Shown here in pieces: positions 54,900-63,654 of a stretch of DNA of 64,000 bases. The notes below the pieces were generated by a model. It worked only from the letters and a program-made list of their open reading frames with translations. It was not told where the DNA came from and searched no databases. A program made the translations under genes and the position numbers. Source of the stretch: Leptospira abararensis (GTDB lineage: Bacteria > Spirochaetota > Leptospiria > Leptospirales > Leptospiraceae); NCBI RefSeq assembly GCF_016918735.1, contig NZ_JAFFPR010000035.1:1-64000 (forward strand), written 5' to 3'. How positions within the stretch are numbered: the stretch's first letter is position 1; the number at the start of each line of letters is the position of its first letter.

Positions 54900-57224
54900 G
54901 TGATCCAGATTTGTATAACAAGTCGCCTTAGTTCTTTACCGGTTGTAGTTGCCTATAAAAAAGGATACTTTGAAGAATTTGGTGTGAAGGTAACGCTTCA
55001 CGTCAACACCCACCATAAGGCGATTATGCCATTACTAGACGCTGGTCGAGTAGAAGCGGGAGAAGTCCCTACCATCGCCTACCTACAAGATAGTTTTTTA
55101 AAAAAATCCAAACTAAAACGCATTTATAAAGGAATTTATCTCTACCACTCTCCACTCTCCTTTTATTCCCGGTTCCAATTCAAACCAGAAGATCTCACAA
55201 GAAACAAAGCGTACATTTTGCCCGTTCCGCACCAATACTCTGTGGAAAGACTCTATGCAGAAAAATTTCTAGAAGAGTATGCTCCCAAAAATCCAGTCAA
55301 GGTTCGTTATATTGATACACCAGGATTTTTAGAGGAAAAAGAATTCCTAAAGCCCTCTTGCCTTGGTCTCGTATCAGATCCATTTTCTAGCCCTTTTCTT
55401 AGGAACTTTCAAGATTTTGCCAATACACTTGAACTACCGATTTTAGAAACCAAATCCTTTTTCCCATCCACCTTACTAGCGTTTAGTGGAGACGCTGTAT
55501 TAAAAACAGGAAGAGAAATCTCCGGTGTTCTTCTTGCCGTCAAAAAAGCCATCGATCTGTTACAAAACACAAACCAACTCAGTAATGGAAATCTTTGGGA
55601 AGATTTACAACTCTCTCATTTTTACCCGCACCTCCGAGTAGGGGAGACAAAAAATCTTCTGAATGCACATCCTCTCATCCAAAAAGGAATTTTTTCTTAC
55701 AAGGGAGATGCAACTACACTTTATCCTCTCCTAAAAGATGTGTATTTCCGACTGATTCGTAGGGTTATCCAACCCGATGCTGTAAAAAATGCTTTTGATT
55801 TTGATGAAATCTTAGCAGCACTGGAACCTAAAAAAGTATTTGATGTGCGTAAACTTAGTAGTTTCCAAGAGCCAACAGAAACCAAACTCCATGCACCCTC
55901 TCAAATCAACTACAGAAAACTCAATGCAGTGAGACATCTAATCGTTGATGTAAATTCCGTAGTATTAGATATCCTTCAGGGCAATTATAACTCAAGACTC
56001 AACTCCGATGAAACATTACAATTAGACAACAGAGTGAAGGTTCTCGTAAACTCAATGTTAGACTCATTTAATGCAAAGTTAGAGCTCCAAAGAGAAGAAA
56101 TCACTGAACTCGAAAATTTAATTTCTATTTTAGAGATCAAATTAGATAGATCTGCCGTAGATTTACAATATTCCGAAGAAAAGTATAGGTATTTGTTTGA
56201 ATTTTCCAGAGAGGCCATTGCACTCGTGGATGCCGACACAGGAAGTATATTAGAAGCAAACAATCAATTCCGTTTACTAACTGGCTATACTCGAGGCGAT
56301 ACCACCAAAATGAATATTGAAGATATCATTTTGGGAAATCAAGTTTCTAACCAACTCCGATTTGGTTCGGACCTCTCTTCTGATACTATGTTATCTCTCC
56401 CCGATGTAGAAATCCTGGCAAAAGATGGAAGTAAACTAGATGTAGACATTAGCTTTACATCAATTCTCCTTTCACCAAAAAAACGCTACCAAGTACAATT
56501 CCGACCCAACTCTGAGAGAAAAGAACAAGAACGCTTGCAACATGAATTCATATCCAATGTAAGCCATGAACTCAGAAGTCCTATGACAAATATTAGAGGA
56601 TATTTGGAATTTTTTAAATCGGACACTTCGCTACCGTTTAACACCGAACATAAAAACATGTTGGAAGTAATCGACAAAAATGCCAAACGTCTAAGTTTCT
56701 TAATCGAAAACTTATTAAAGTTAACTACATCTAGAGAAAAAGACAAAGAAGCCGAGGTGATTGAAATTTTTGACCCAGTTCCAGTCATTGAAGATGTCAT
56801 TCATATGAACTCTCACCTTGCAAAAGGAAAACCAATCGAATGGAATCTTTCACTGAAAAAAGGTTTTTTCTTACGTGGCATTAAATTTGAATTTTCACAA
56901 ATCATAACCAATCTCTATGTGAATGCGCTAAAGTATACATTCAAAGGAAAAATCGGAATCTCTATCCGCGAAACCAATGGCAAAATTGAAATCACTGTGG
57001 AAGATACAGGCATAGGGATTGACCCGAATTACAAAAACCAAATCTTTGATCGTTTCTTTCGAATCCCATCCTCTGATAATAAAAAAATTGGGGGGACAGG
57101 CCTTGGACTCTCCATTGTTAAATCACTAGTGGACAAAATGTCCGGCGAAATCTTTGTAGAAAGTACGATGGGTGAGGGAAGTAAATTCACAATTTTCTTG
57201 CCTAAAGTCAATATTACCGTTTAG
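54900..57224 (+). CDS. Sensor histidine kinase with cytosolic solute-binding-like domain and PAS
   Basis: A 774-residue kinase. Residues about 1-330 resemble the NMT1/THI5-like solute-binding fold (SSLPVVVAYKKGYFEEFGV, LDAGRVEAGEVPTIAYL), but with no signal peptide or membrane span, so the domain is cytosolic. A coiled-coil linker lies at about 385-430, a PAS domain at about 435-545 (REAIALVDADTGSILEANNQF), and HisKA with the phosphorylated His in FISNVSHELRSPMTNIRGY near 555. The ATPase has NLYVNALKYTFKG, DTGIGIDP and GGTGLGLSIVKSL. The start is a GTG after the hairpin. No response regulator is adjacent. Confidence 0.88.
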   Translation: MIQICITSRLSSLPVVVAYKKGYFEEFGVKVTLHVNTHHKAIMPLLDAGRVEAGEVPTIAYLQDSFLKKSKLKRIYKGIYLYHSPLSFYSRFQFKPEDLTRNKAYILPVPHQYSVERLYAEKFLEEYAPKNPVKVRYIDTPGFLEEKEFLKPSCLGLVSDPFSSPFLRNFQDFANTLELPILETKSFFPSTLLAFSGDAVLKTGREISGVLLAVKKAIDLLQNTNQLSNGNLWEDLQLSHFYPHLRVGETKNLLNAHPLIQKGIFSYKGDATTLYPLLKDVYFRLIRRVIQPDAVKNAFDFDEILAALEPKKVFDVRKLSSFQEPTETKLHAPSQINYRKLNAVRHLIVDVNSVVLDILQGNYNSRLNSDETLQLDNRVKVLVNSMLDSFNAKLELQREEITELENLISILEIKLDRSAVDLQYSEEKYRYLFEFSREAIALVDADTGSILEANNQFRLLTGYTRGDTTKMNIEDIILGNQVSNQLRFGSDLSSDTMLSLPDVEILAKDGSKLDVDISFTSILLSPKKRYQVQFRPNSERKEQERLQHEFISNVSHELRSPMTNIRGYLEFFKSDTSLPFNTEHKNMLEVIDKNAKRLSFLIENLLKLTTSREKDKEAEVIEIFDPVPVIEDVIHMNSHLAKGKPIEWNLSLKKGFFLRGIKFEFSQIITNLYVNALKYTFKGKIGISIRETNGKIEITVEDTGIGIDPNYKNQIFDRFFRIPSSDNKKIGGTGLGLSIVKSLVDKMSGEIFVESTMGEGSKFTIFLPKVNITV

Positions 57225-58017
57225 AAGTTTTTTTCTTTTTCGGGATTTGTTTTTTCTTCGGAGCTTGTTTTGTTTTGTTTTTGGATGGGAGTTCGTTTGG
57301 TTTTAGTAAAGCCAATGCCGGCATATTCTTTTCCTCTAAATGCATTCCCGACAAAAGAAGCGACAATTCCAACATCTCTCGAGTTCCTAACAGTTGCATC
57401 ATTTCTAAAGCTTGGTTCATACCCAGTTTTTTAAAAATCACAAGAGCGTTCGTGACTCCAAAAAATTTTACCAGTATCGGAAGTTCCGCAAGGCCCCGTT
57501 GTTTGATCCACTTTTTACAATCTGCTACAGAAAGTTCATTCACAAGTTGGATGACGGGTCCCACATGAATTTCATCCACCAACCAAAGGAAGTCTTTCAT
57601 AGGAATTTCTTTAAGAAGAGCAATGGACTTTTCAATTCCTAAAGTTTTAAGAATTTCCACACTAGTCTCTTTACCTAAAGTTTTTGCGAGTAACCCCACG
57701 TCATGAGGAGGAATGCTCCGTGAAACAAGGGCTAAATCCGCCATAGGAAGGGAGTGAATAAAGTAAACCAAATCATCGTCATCATTCTCACGAATCATCT
57801 CCACAAGGATCTTTTCTGGAATTTGTTTTACAAGTTCAACCACCGTGTCCTCACTTAACTTCTGCGTAAGAACGATAAGCCTTTCCTTAGGAACCTTTCC
57901 GGTTAACGAAAGTAACTTTTCATAACCAAGATTCTTCAAAATCTGAAAGGATTTTTTGGGGCCAAGTTTTTCTAAATATTGATACACACTTTGGATTGTA
58001 ACGAGAACTTCTTTCAT
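57214..58017 (-). CDS. Helical-repeat protein (MgtE-N-like) with lysine-rich tail
   Basis: A 267-residue soluble protein made of short helical repeats with a recurring pattern: ELVKQIPEKILVEMI, YFIHSLPMADLALVS, GLLAKTLGKETSVEIL, LLKEIPMKDFLWLVDEI. These resemble the intracellular domain of MgtE Mg transporters. It ends in a tail of about 25 residues dominated by Lys and Pro (KTKQAPKKKQIPKKKKTSKR). No membrane segments. Function unknown; possibly a scaffold. Its stop overlaps the histidine kinase end by 11 bases. Confidence 0.7.
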   Translation of the reverse strand: MKEVLVTIQSVYQYLEKLGPKKSFQILKNLGYEKLLSLTGKVPKERLIVLTQKLSEDTVVELVKQIPEKILVEMIRENDDDDLVYFIHSLPMADLALVSRSIPPHDVGLLAKTLGKETSVEILKTLGIEKSIALLKEIPMKDFLWLVDEIHVGPVIQLVNELSVADCKKWIKQRGLAELPILVKFFGVTNALVIFKKLGMNQALEMMQLLGTREMLELSLLLSGMHLEEKNMPALALLKPNELPSKNKTKQAPKKKQIPKKKKTSKR

Positions 58018-58093
58018 TTACCCCAACTTTGGATACAAACTGTCAGAATCTTCGTAGAATTCCAGAGAAATTCCTTTTCGAATCTGTTAAATT

Positions 58094-59272
58094 TTGCAAA
58101 ATGGAAGTGTGAAACGGCACCAACTTTGGTTTTTATTGGTTTTTTTCCTTTTAGGAGTCGGGGGACTTATCTACCACAAAATAGCTCCCTATGAACACTC
58201 TCTTTCCGCACTTATCGGAATTTGGGAAGGGTTTTACGAAATCAATCCAAACCTCGTTGATTCAAATTTTGTGATCTACAAGTCAGGCGGGTATGATGGG
58301 CAATTCTTCTATTTTCTCGCAAAAGATCTGTTTGTTGGTGGTGATTGGGATCTGATAGTCGATTCTTACCATTTCCGCTTTCATAGAATGGGACTCTCTC
58401 TTTTTGTTGGTGCAGTCTCAATGGTAGTTGGTTTCTCTTACTACCCCTTGGTCACTCTCCTCTTTCTATTTCTAGTATTCTCCGTATCTGTCTTTTGTTT
58501 GTATTCTCTACTTCCAGAAACAAAAAAATGGTTTGTTGTCTTTTATCTACTTTCTCCTTTCTCACTAAACGCAAATTTACTACTCGTTGCCGACTCCCTC
58601 TTTGTCAGTTTTGGAATCATAGCCTTCTACTTCTTTAAAAACAAAAAAGACCTTCTTTCCGTTTTCTTTTTTCTACTGATGGTAATCACTCGTGAGTTAG
58701 GAGTTTTATTTCTTGTGCCCATAGTTTTTATGGCTCTCATGGAAAAAAATTGGGGGAAAATAGTTCTTTATTCCTTCCCTGGCATCGCATTTCTTTGTTT
58801 GGTGGGTTACGGCTGGATCCATCCACCAAACCACTTGGGAACCAATCCTCTTGGATTTCGTGATATGACAGACCTCCCTCTATTTGGATTTTTTAAAAGT
58901 TTCCAAGAGGGTGGATCTTTCCAATTCAAAGCGAAAGAACTTCCCAAAATTCTATTTTTTATCTCTTTGATTTCCCTGTCGGTTGTCAGCATCCAATCAC
59001 TCAAAGAATCCTTTTCACAAAATATTAACCTACTATTTCCGATCTTCGGAAGTTTATTTGTAATCCTGATTGCAGAAGAGGGGTATTGGAGATCTTTTGA
59101 TAACTTAAGCCGAATGTTCACACTCATTCTACCTTTTTCCTTATTACTAGAAGGGGGACTAAAAAGGCCTTTTTTACGCCTATTTCTTGGGATCTCCATT
59201 ACCCTGTTTGTATTTTTAATCATTCGGATCCTCTGGATCACACCCATAAAGGAGTTTTTCTTAAATCTATGA
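58094..59272 (+). CDS. Polytopic membrane protein, GT-C-like
   Basis: A 392-residue membrane protein with about nine spans. In the first periplasmic loop it has YKSGGYDGQFFYFLAKDLF, with a YDGQFF pattern characteristic of membrane glycosyltransferase-like proteins of cell-surface glycopolymer synthesis. The start may be the TTG at 58094 or the GTG at 58109. It overlaps mqnD by 4 bases. Donor and acceptor are unknown. Confidence 0.68.
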   Translation: MQNGSVKRHQLWFLLVFFLLGVGGLIYHKIAPYEHSLSALIGIWEGFYEINPNLVDSNFVIYKSGGYDGQFFYFLAKDLFVGGDWDLIVDSYHFRFHRMGLSLFVGAVSMVVGFSYYPLVTLLFLFLVFSVSVFCLYSLLPETKKWFVVFYLLSPFSLNANLLLVADSLFVSFGIIAFYFFKNKKDLLSVFFFLLMVITRELGVLFLVPIVFMALMEKNWGKIVLYSFPGIAFLCLVGYGWIHPPNHLGTNPLGFRDMTDLPLFGFFKSFQEGGSFQFKAKELPKILFFISLISLSVVSIQSLKESFSQNINLLFPIFGSLFVILIAEEGYWRSFDNLSRMFTLILPFSLLLEGGLKRPFLRLFLGISITLFVFLIIRILWITPIKEFFLNL

Positions 59273-60093
59273 TATCTCTTGCTTATTCCCCATGCCCAAA
59301 CGATACCTTTCTCTTCTACCACTTAATCCGTAACGCGAGTTACCCGGTCAAAGAAGAATTATATGATGTAGAAAACTTAAACGAATTTGCTTTCCAGGGA
59401 AAATTTCCTGTCACAAAACTTTCGTTTGCTGCCTACTTTCAAATCATAGACAAATACATTTTACTCGAAACTGGTTCCGCCCTCGGGAGAGGTTGCGGTC
59501 CCTTACTTATTAGAAAGAAAAATTCCAAAACAGATCTTACCAATTACAAAAAACTTTACATTCCAGGAATGTTAACTACTGCCAATCTTCTTTTATCTTT
59601 ATATACTAATGGAAAACATAACCCACACCCACTCCGTTATGATGAAATCATTCCAAAAGTCATGAGTGAGGAAGATAGCCTTGGTGTCATCATCCACGAA
59701 GAAAGATTTACCTATGAAGGACGGGGAATGGAAAAGGTAGTGGATCTTGGAGAATGGTGGGAGGAATCTACGGGTTACCCCATTCCTTTAGGTGCCATTG
59801 CCATCCGCCGCGATATACCAAAAGAGGAAGCTCTTCAGTTTCAAACCAATCTGAGACAAAGTTTGAGTGCCGCTTACCTAGAACCCAAAGAAATGATGGA
59901 TTACATTCGCGCCAATTCGCAAAACAAAGAAGATGCGGTAATCAAATCTCATATCAATTTGTATGTAAATGAATTCACAAAAAATTTAGGGGAAGAGGGG
60001 CACGGAGCTGTGGAGTATCTTTTGAAACGGGCTATCGAGGCAGGTTTTATCAAAAAACCCGCCCCATTCCCTTTGTTTTTAGGAGAAAGTTAA
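59269..60093 (+). CDS. mqnD: 1,4-dihydroxy-6-naphthoate synthase (futalosine pathway)
   Basis: A 274-residue MqnD enzyme of menaquinone biosynthesis by the futalosine route. N-terminal SPCPNDTFLFYHLI is the family hallmark. LETGSALGRGCGPLLIRK near residue 65 and the C-terminal INLYVNEFTKNLGEEGHGAVEYL are also typical. The fold belongs to the periplasmic-binding-protein superfamily. Its end overlaps the convergent tail-fibre-like gene by 15 bases. It implies menaquinone as the quinone that glpD, ndh and the oxidases share. Confidence 0.94.
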   Translation: MISLAYSPCPNDTFLFYHLIRNASYPVKEELYDVENLNEFAFQGKFPVTKLSFAAYFQIIDKYILLETGSALGRGCGPLLIRKKNSKTDLTNYKKLYIPGMLTTANLLLSLYTNGKHNPHPLRYDEIIPKVMSEEDSLGVIIHEERFTYEGRGMEKVVDLGEWWEESTGYPIPLGAIAIRRDIPKEEALQFQTNLRQSLSAAYLEPKEMMDYIRANSQNKEDAVIKSHINLYVNEFTKNLGEEGHGAVEYLLKRAIEAGFIKKPAPFPLFLGES

Positions 60094-62589
60094 AAGGCAA
60101 AGGATATTTCCTTTGTCTCGTTTGCAGGCCTCAAGCGCTTTTGCCACTAGCATTCCTGGTTTTAATTTTGTGGGATCCGCTTTGACAGCATGACCAGAGG
60201 ATAATCCAGAAACCAAAAGATCTCCTGGATAAATCGGCACTTGTGTTGCGTCGACATGCATCTTTGTAATTCCAAGAAGTGCCACAAGAACATACTCGAC
60301 AGCCTTTTCTTGTTTTCCAAAAACGACATGGGCATTTGTGACACAAACTCCGATGACGTTTGTGGAGTAGGGGTGTTTGGACCTTCCAAGAACTCCTGGT
60401 TCTTCCGTTGCCACAAGTAAATCCCCCGCAGTCACAACATCCTTCCCATCCAATCGGAAGTAACGAGCAATACACTCCTCACCACCTTCTTTTGTAATAC
60501 GAAGATTTCCTTCAAATAGAGACTCTCCATTTGCATAAATTGCTTTGCCTGATCCAGAAAGCTCCATCTCAGGAATTCCTTTTCCATCCACTACGAGTGC
60601 AAAATCAGACTGAGATAAAAACCTTCCACCCGGTGCCGTCGTTCCTGCGCCTAAAATTCCCGCTGATTGTTTGGAAATCTTTCCTTTGGAAATTCCATAC
60701 ACGCCGACAGAATCCCCAAACCCAGTTACACCAGTGCCAGAGGATACACCCACAACTCCTGTTCCTACTTTTGTATTTTTTCCGTAGATCACAGCGTCGT
60801 TTGCTTGAGGCGGCACAAATCCTTTAGAAGAAGCTTCCGCCTCTCCTGTGATTTTCAAAAGCCCTGTATGTGAATTAAAATCATGTTCTTTTTCTGCATA
60901 AGGATGGGTGTGTGGCTTTGGATCTCTTTTATCAGACAATCTAGGATCATCAGAAAGCACCACCTTACCGGGAACAGCTTCTCCATGATTTGCGAGTAAA
61001 ACAATGCCAGCATCGTGAAACCCCGCCTTCGCCAATCGTTTGTCGTTTCCTTGGACAACCGCACCCGATTTGGTTTCACCTGAATGAGCCAATTGTACAA
61101 TCCCATGTAATTCTGTGCTGGCATGTTTGAGGCGTTTATCATTGCCTTGAACCACAGTGTTCGGTTCCTCACCACCATTAGGTGCGAGTTGCACAATTCC
61201 TTTGGCAGTATTTGTGGCATCTCTAAGCCTTGGATCATCTCCAGTAACGACTTTATCAATAGCAACTTCCCCCGCTTCAGCAAGTTGCACAAGGCCAATG
61301 GATTTTTTTGTGGCAACACGAAGACGAGAATCATTTCCTTGGACAGCTACGCCCGGGCGAGTTTCCCCATCTAACGCAAGCTCAACGATTCCCGGATGAT
61401 CGGTAGAAGCATTTCGCAGACGTTCATCATCAGATTGGACGACAAGTCCAGGTCTTGCTTCTCCACTTCTTGACAATCGAACAAGGCCATGGGTGAGTTC
61501 AGTGGCGATTTTTAGACGTTTATCATTGCCTTGCACGGCAACCCCAGCTTTTTCTTCCCCATCTGATGCGAGCTCTACAATCCCTCGATATTCCGTAGTC
61601 GCATCCCGAAGGCGCCTGTCATTAGCTTGAACGACAACACCTTCCTTGACTTCTCCATCTACAGCAAGGCGAATGATCCCTGACCTAAGAACCGAAGCAT
61701 AGGGGAGGGGTTCTCTTGTGGGACCACCGGAATCTTTTTTATCGGGACTAGAGTATAACTCGAGTTCAATGACTTCTGTAATGTAGTCTTTTTTGTTTGG
61801 TTGTTTCTCTTGGAAAAAAACCAATTTCAAATACCTTAAGTTGACCGAAGAGAATCTCCACTTATACCAAGTCCCAGGCTCAGACAAAAAGAAGTTTTCT
61901 TCGTGTAATTGGTGCCAAGTAATATCATCTTCGCTATAATATGTTACAAACCGTTCAGGGAAATTTGTGATCGGGTCATTCTTTGTGAGCATTCGCATCT
62001 CTTCAATGCGGTTCACAGAACCCATGTCTAAAATTAAATATTCTTCTTCCGGTTCTTCTTTCTTTTTAGAAGACCATCCGTAGTCAGGCCTTGTATCAAA
62101 AAGATTTTCTTTCACATACAGCCTATCCAACTCAGAACTTGCTTGGATCGATTGAACTCCTGTAACGAGTATTTTCAACTGACCAAAACTAATCCGATTT
62201 TTCCCGTTACTGGCTTTTCTCGAAATTTTGGAAACAAACTTCACATAACGGGCACTAGTAAGAGAAAAAAGCCATTTTGCTGAAGTTTTGAAAGACTTCC
62301 GAAAGGAAGACTCTTGTAAAATTGGTTCCCAATACTTTCCATCGTGAGACAATTCAAACCGGAAAGAATCGGGAAAAAAGTCTAAACCATCTTTGCCAGG
62401 TAAAAGTTCGATTCCATTAAAATAAACCACATCATCAAATTGAAAGATGATGGAAGAAAGTGAGGACTGTTCCTTCTCTTCAAAAAACGATAAAAATTCT
62501 TCATTTTTGACTTCGAAGGTTCCCGAAGTGGAAACTGATTTGATTGGTAAAGAGTAGGGGTGGCTTGTGCGGATTAAATGATCTTTCAT
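60079..62589 (-). CDS. Tail-fibre-like protein with discoidin domains and 32-residue repeats
   Basis: An 836-residue protein with no signal peptide. Residues about 15-145 and 155-280 are two F5/8-type (discoidin-like) beta domains: FRFELSHDGKYWEPILQ, SARYVKFVSK, and YYSEDDITWHQLHEENF, LRYLKLVFF. Residues 303-558 are eight 32-residue repeats of the kind GIVQLAPNGGEEPNTVVQG followed by NDKRLKHAS, similar to phage tail-fibre repeats. After a HTHPYAEKEHDF segment comes a C-terminal domain with GVGVYG-type Gly-rich turns and a hydrolase- or head-like beta domain. It is downstream of the Rep-like gene on the same strand. It could be a receptor-binding protein of a prophage or a cell-surface adhesin exported by another route. 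Confidence 0.75.
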   Translation of the reverse strand: MKDHLIRTSHPYSLPIKSVSTSGTFEVKNEEFLSFFEEKEQSSLSSIIFQFDDVVYFNGIELLPGKDGLDFFPDSFRFELSHDGKYWEPILQESSFRKSFKTSAKWLFSLTSARYVKFVSKISRKASNGKNRISFGQLKILVTGVQSIQASSELDRLYVKENLFDTRPDYGWSSKKKEEPEEEYLILDMGSVNRIEEMRMLTKNDPITNFPERFVTYYSEDDITWHQLHEENFFLSEPGTWYKWRFSSVNLRYLKLVFFQEKQPNKKDYITEVIELELYSSPDKKDSGGPTREPLPYASVLRSGIIRLAVDGEVKEGVVVQANDRRLRDATTEYRGIVELASDGEEKAGVAVQGNDKRLKIATELTHGLVRLSRSGEARPGLVVQSDDERLRNASTDHPGIVELALDGETRPGVAVQGNDSRLRVATKKSIGLVQLAEAGEVAIDKVVTGDDPRLRDATNTAKGIVQLAPNGGEEPNTVVQGNDKRLKHASTELHGIVQLAHSGETKSGAVVQGNDKRLAKAGFHDAGIVLLANHGEAVPGKVVLSDDPRLSDKRDPKPHTHPYAEKEHDFNSHTGLLKITGEAEASSKGFVPPQANDAVIYGKNTKVGTGVVGVSSGTGVTGFGDSVGVYGISKGKISKQSAGILGAGTTAPGGRFLSQSDFALVVDGKGIPEMELSGSGKAIYANGESLFEGNLRITKEGGEECIARYFRLDGKDVVTAGDLLVATEEPGVLGRSKHPYSTNVIGVCVTNAHVVFGKQEKAVEYVLVALLGITKMHVDATQVPIYPGDLLVSGLSSGHAVKADPTKLKPGMLVAKALEACKRDKGNILCLLTFS
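60916..61683 (-). repeat. Eight 96-bp direct repeats encoding 32-residue units
   Basis: The codons for residues 303-558 of the tail-fibre-like protein fall into eight units of 96 bases. Each encodes a G-[IL]-[IV] strand, a turn with G-E and a V-x-x-D-x-RL helix cap. Units 2 and 4 (GIVELASDGEEKAGVAVQG and GIVELALDGETRPGVAVQG) are the most alike. The copies have diverged at the DNA level but keep exact length. Confidence 0.85.
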
Positions 62590-62640
62590 TGCGCTTTTTG
62601 GTGCTGATTCCTTCCAAAAAATACCGTTTTTCTATCCAGT

Positions 62641-63561
62641 CTATCGAATTTCACTGAGGCGCGATCCTTCTTCTTTTTCTGAGAATACTACAAGGACTGC
62701 CGGTCTTACTCGTTCCGTAAAATACATATTCACAATTTGGCGTAAATGCCCCTGAAGGGGAGAGGTGACTACGATCACATTCCCATCGGTCTCTACCTGC
62801 ACCTTCTCAAGTTGGTTCCATGAGGATTGGGTCAGTTCTTTGCTTGCCCAGGATAAAAACCCAGCCCAGGAGGCAGGGTGGGAAAAGGTTTCTTCCCCGG
62901 AAACTTTCTGCTCAGTTTTAATCACTTCCTGCCTTTGGGCGGAAATGATCTCCCGGCAGAGCGATTGAACATAGGATGCATTTGATTCCATGTGTAAGGA
63001 GACTGCTTTTTTATAAGCTTCTAATGCAATCTCAGGTCCAAAGAGTTCCACTAAAGTTTCGAATGCTTTTTTTTCTTCCTTTTCCTTGCTCAATTCTCCC
63101 GCCGCTGGCACCGCAGGTAGATTGTTTGTATTAGATATAGTTATATTAATATGGTTTGGGGTCCCGTCCGCACCCCCCTTAGGAGCAAGTTTTGAACCCC
63201 CAGAGGCCCCCATTTCGGAATCCCTGAGGGTTATATTTGTATCCCCCAGGGGGGTAATTCTGGAACCCTCGTAATGAAAAGAAAAATGATACCTTGTTGA
63301 GGTTCGTCCATTGCCGGGGACTTGGTAGAGTAGGCCCGCTTGTGTGAGTTCTTTTTTGGCAGAAACAATGGATTTTTTTGTTTTGAATCCGGTAAGCCTC
63401 ATCAATGTTTCTGTATTAGGCCAAACTGGTTTGAAGTTGTAGTCACTGAATTTCAATAAGACCGGGTAGAGTGTTTTGGCCGCATGGGATAGGCCAGCCC
63501 AAACACCAGAATCTATGATGTCGGTCATCAGTCGGATATAGGGATGCCGCTGGTCGCTCAC
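62641..63561 (-). CDS. Replication-initiator-like protein, HTH plus DnaA-N-like C-terminus
   Basis: A 306-residue protein starting at the GTG at 63561, preceded by GGAGGA eight bases upstream; the longer frame from 63585 lacks a site. Residues about 1-100 form a winged-helix region (HPYIRLMTDIIDSGVWAG, SHAAKTLYPVLLKFSDYN, PNTETLMRLTGFKTKKSIVS), as in phage and plasmid initiators. A glycine/threonine-rich linker follows (GDTNITLRDSEMGASGG). The last 85 residues (SWAGFLSWASKELTQSSW, VIVVTSPLQGHLRQIV) resemble domain I of DnaA. Its leader carries short repeats and a possible antisense RNA. Its exact role (plasmid, phage or second chromosome) is inferred. Confidence 0.65.
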   Translation of the reverse strand: MSDQRHPYIRLMTDIIDSGVWAGLSHAAKTLYPVLLKFSDYNFKPVWPNTETLMRLTGFKTKKSIVSAKKELTQAGLLYQVPGNGRTSTRYHFSFHYEGSRITPLGDTNITLRDSEMGASGGSKLAPKGGADGTPNHINITISNTNNLPAVPAAGELSKEKEEKKAFETLVELFGPEIALEAYKKAVSLHMESNASYVQSLCREIISAQRQEVIKTEQKVSGEETFSHPASWAGFLSWASKELTQSSWNQLEKVQVETDGNVIVVTSPLQGHLRQIVNMYFTERVRPAVLVVFSEKEEGSRLSEIR

Positions 63562-63621
63562 GAAAGCTCCTCCGCTTTTCTGCAAAAATTAAACCAAATT
63601 TAAGCAAATTTTACGAAGGAG

Positions 63622-63650
63622 TTGACATTATCTGACATAATGTTAATTAT
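63622..63650 (+). promoter_or_regulatory. Candidate plus-strand promoter for antisense RNA
   Basis: TTGACA at 63622-63627 is a consensus -35. AATTAT at 63645-63650 is a fair -10 with 17-base spacing. A start near 63657 would give a transcript that ends at the hairpin at 63687-63713, opposite in direction to rep. Confidence 0.5.
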
Positions 63651-63654
63651 GTCT
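63622..63654. repeat. Clustered TGACATAAT motifs (iteron-like)
   Basis: Plus strand TGACATTAT at 63623-63631 (one mismatch), TGACATAAT at 63633-63641, and inverted AGACATAAT at 63646-63654. The last two form a perfect 8-bp palindrome, GACATAAT/ATTATGTC, with a GTTA spacer. Another inverted TGACATAAT lies at 63792-63800. Short repeats in a Rep leader are typical of initiator binding sites. Confidence 0.6.

Noticed and set aside
60131..60475. Cys/His-rich minus-strand frame inside the tail-fibre-like gene
   Set aside because: It is an out-of-frame reading of Gly/Val-rich codons and has no start or motif of interest.
61123..61399. Plus-strand frames over the repeat region
   Set aside because: The periodicity arises from the 96-bp repeats on the other strand; no ribosome site or independent signal.
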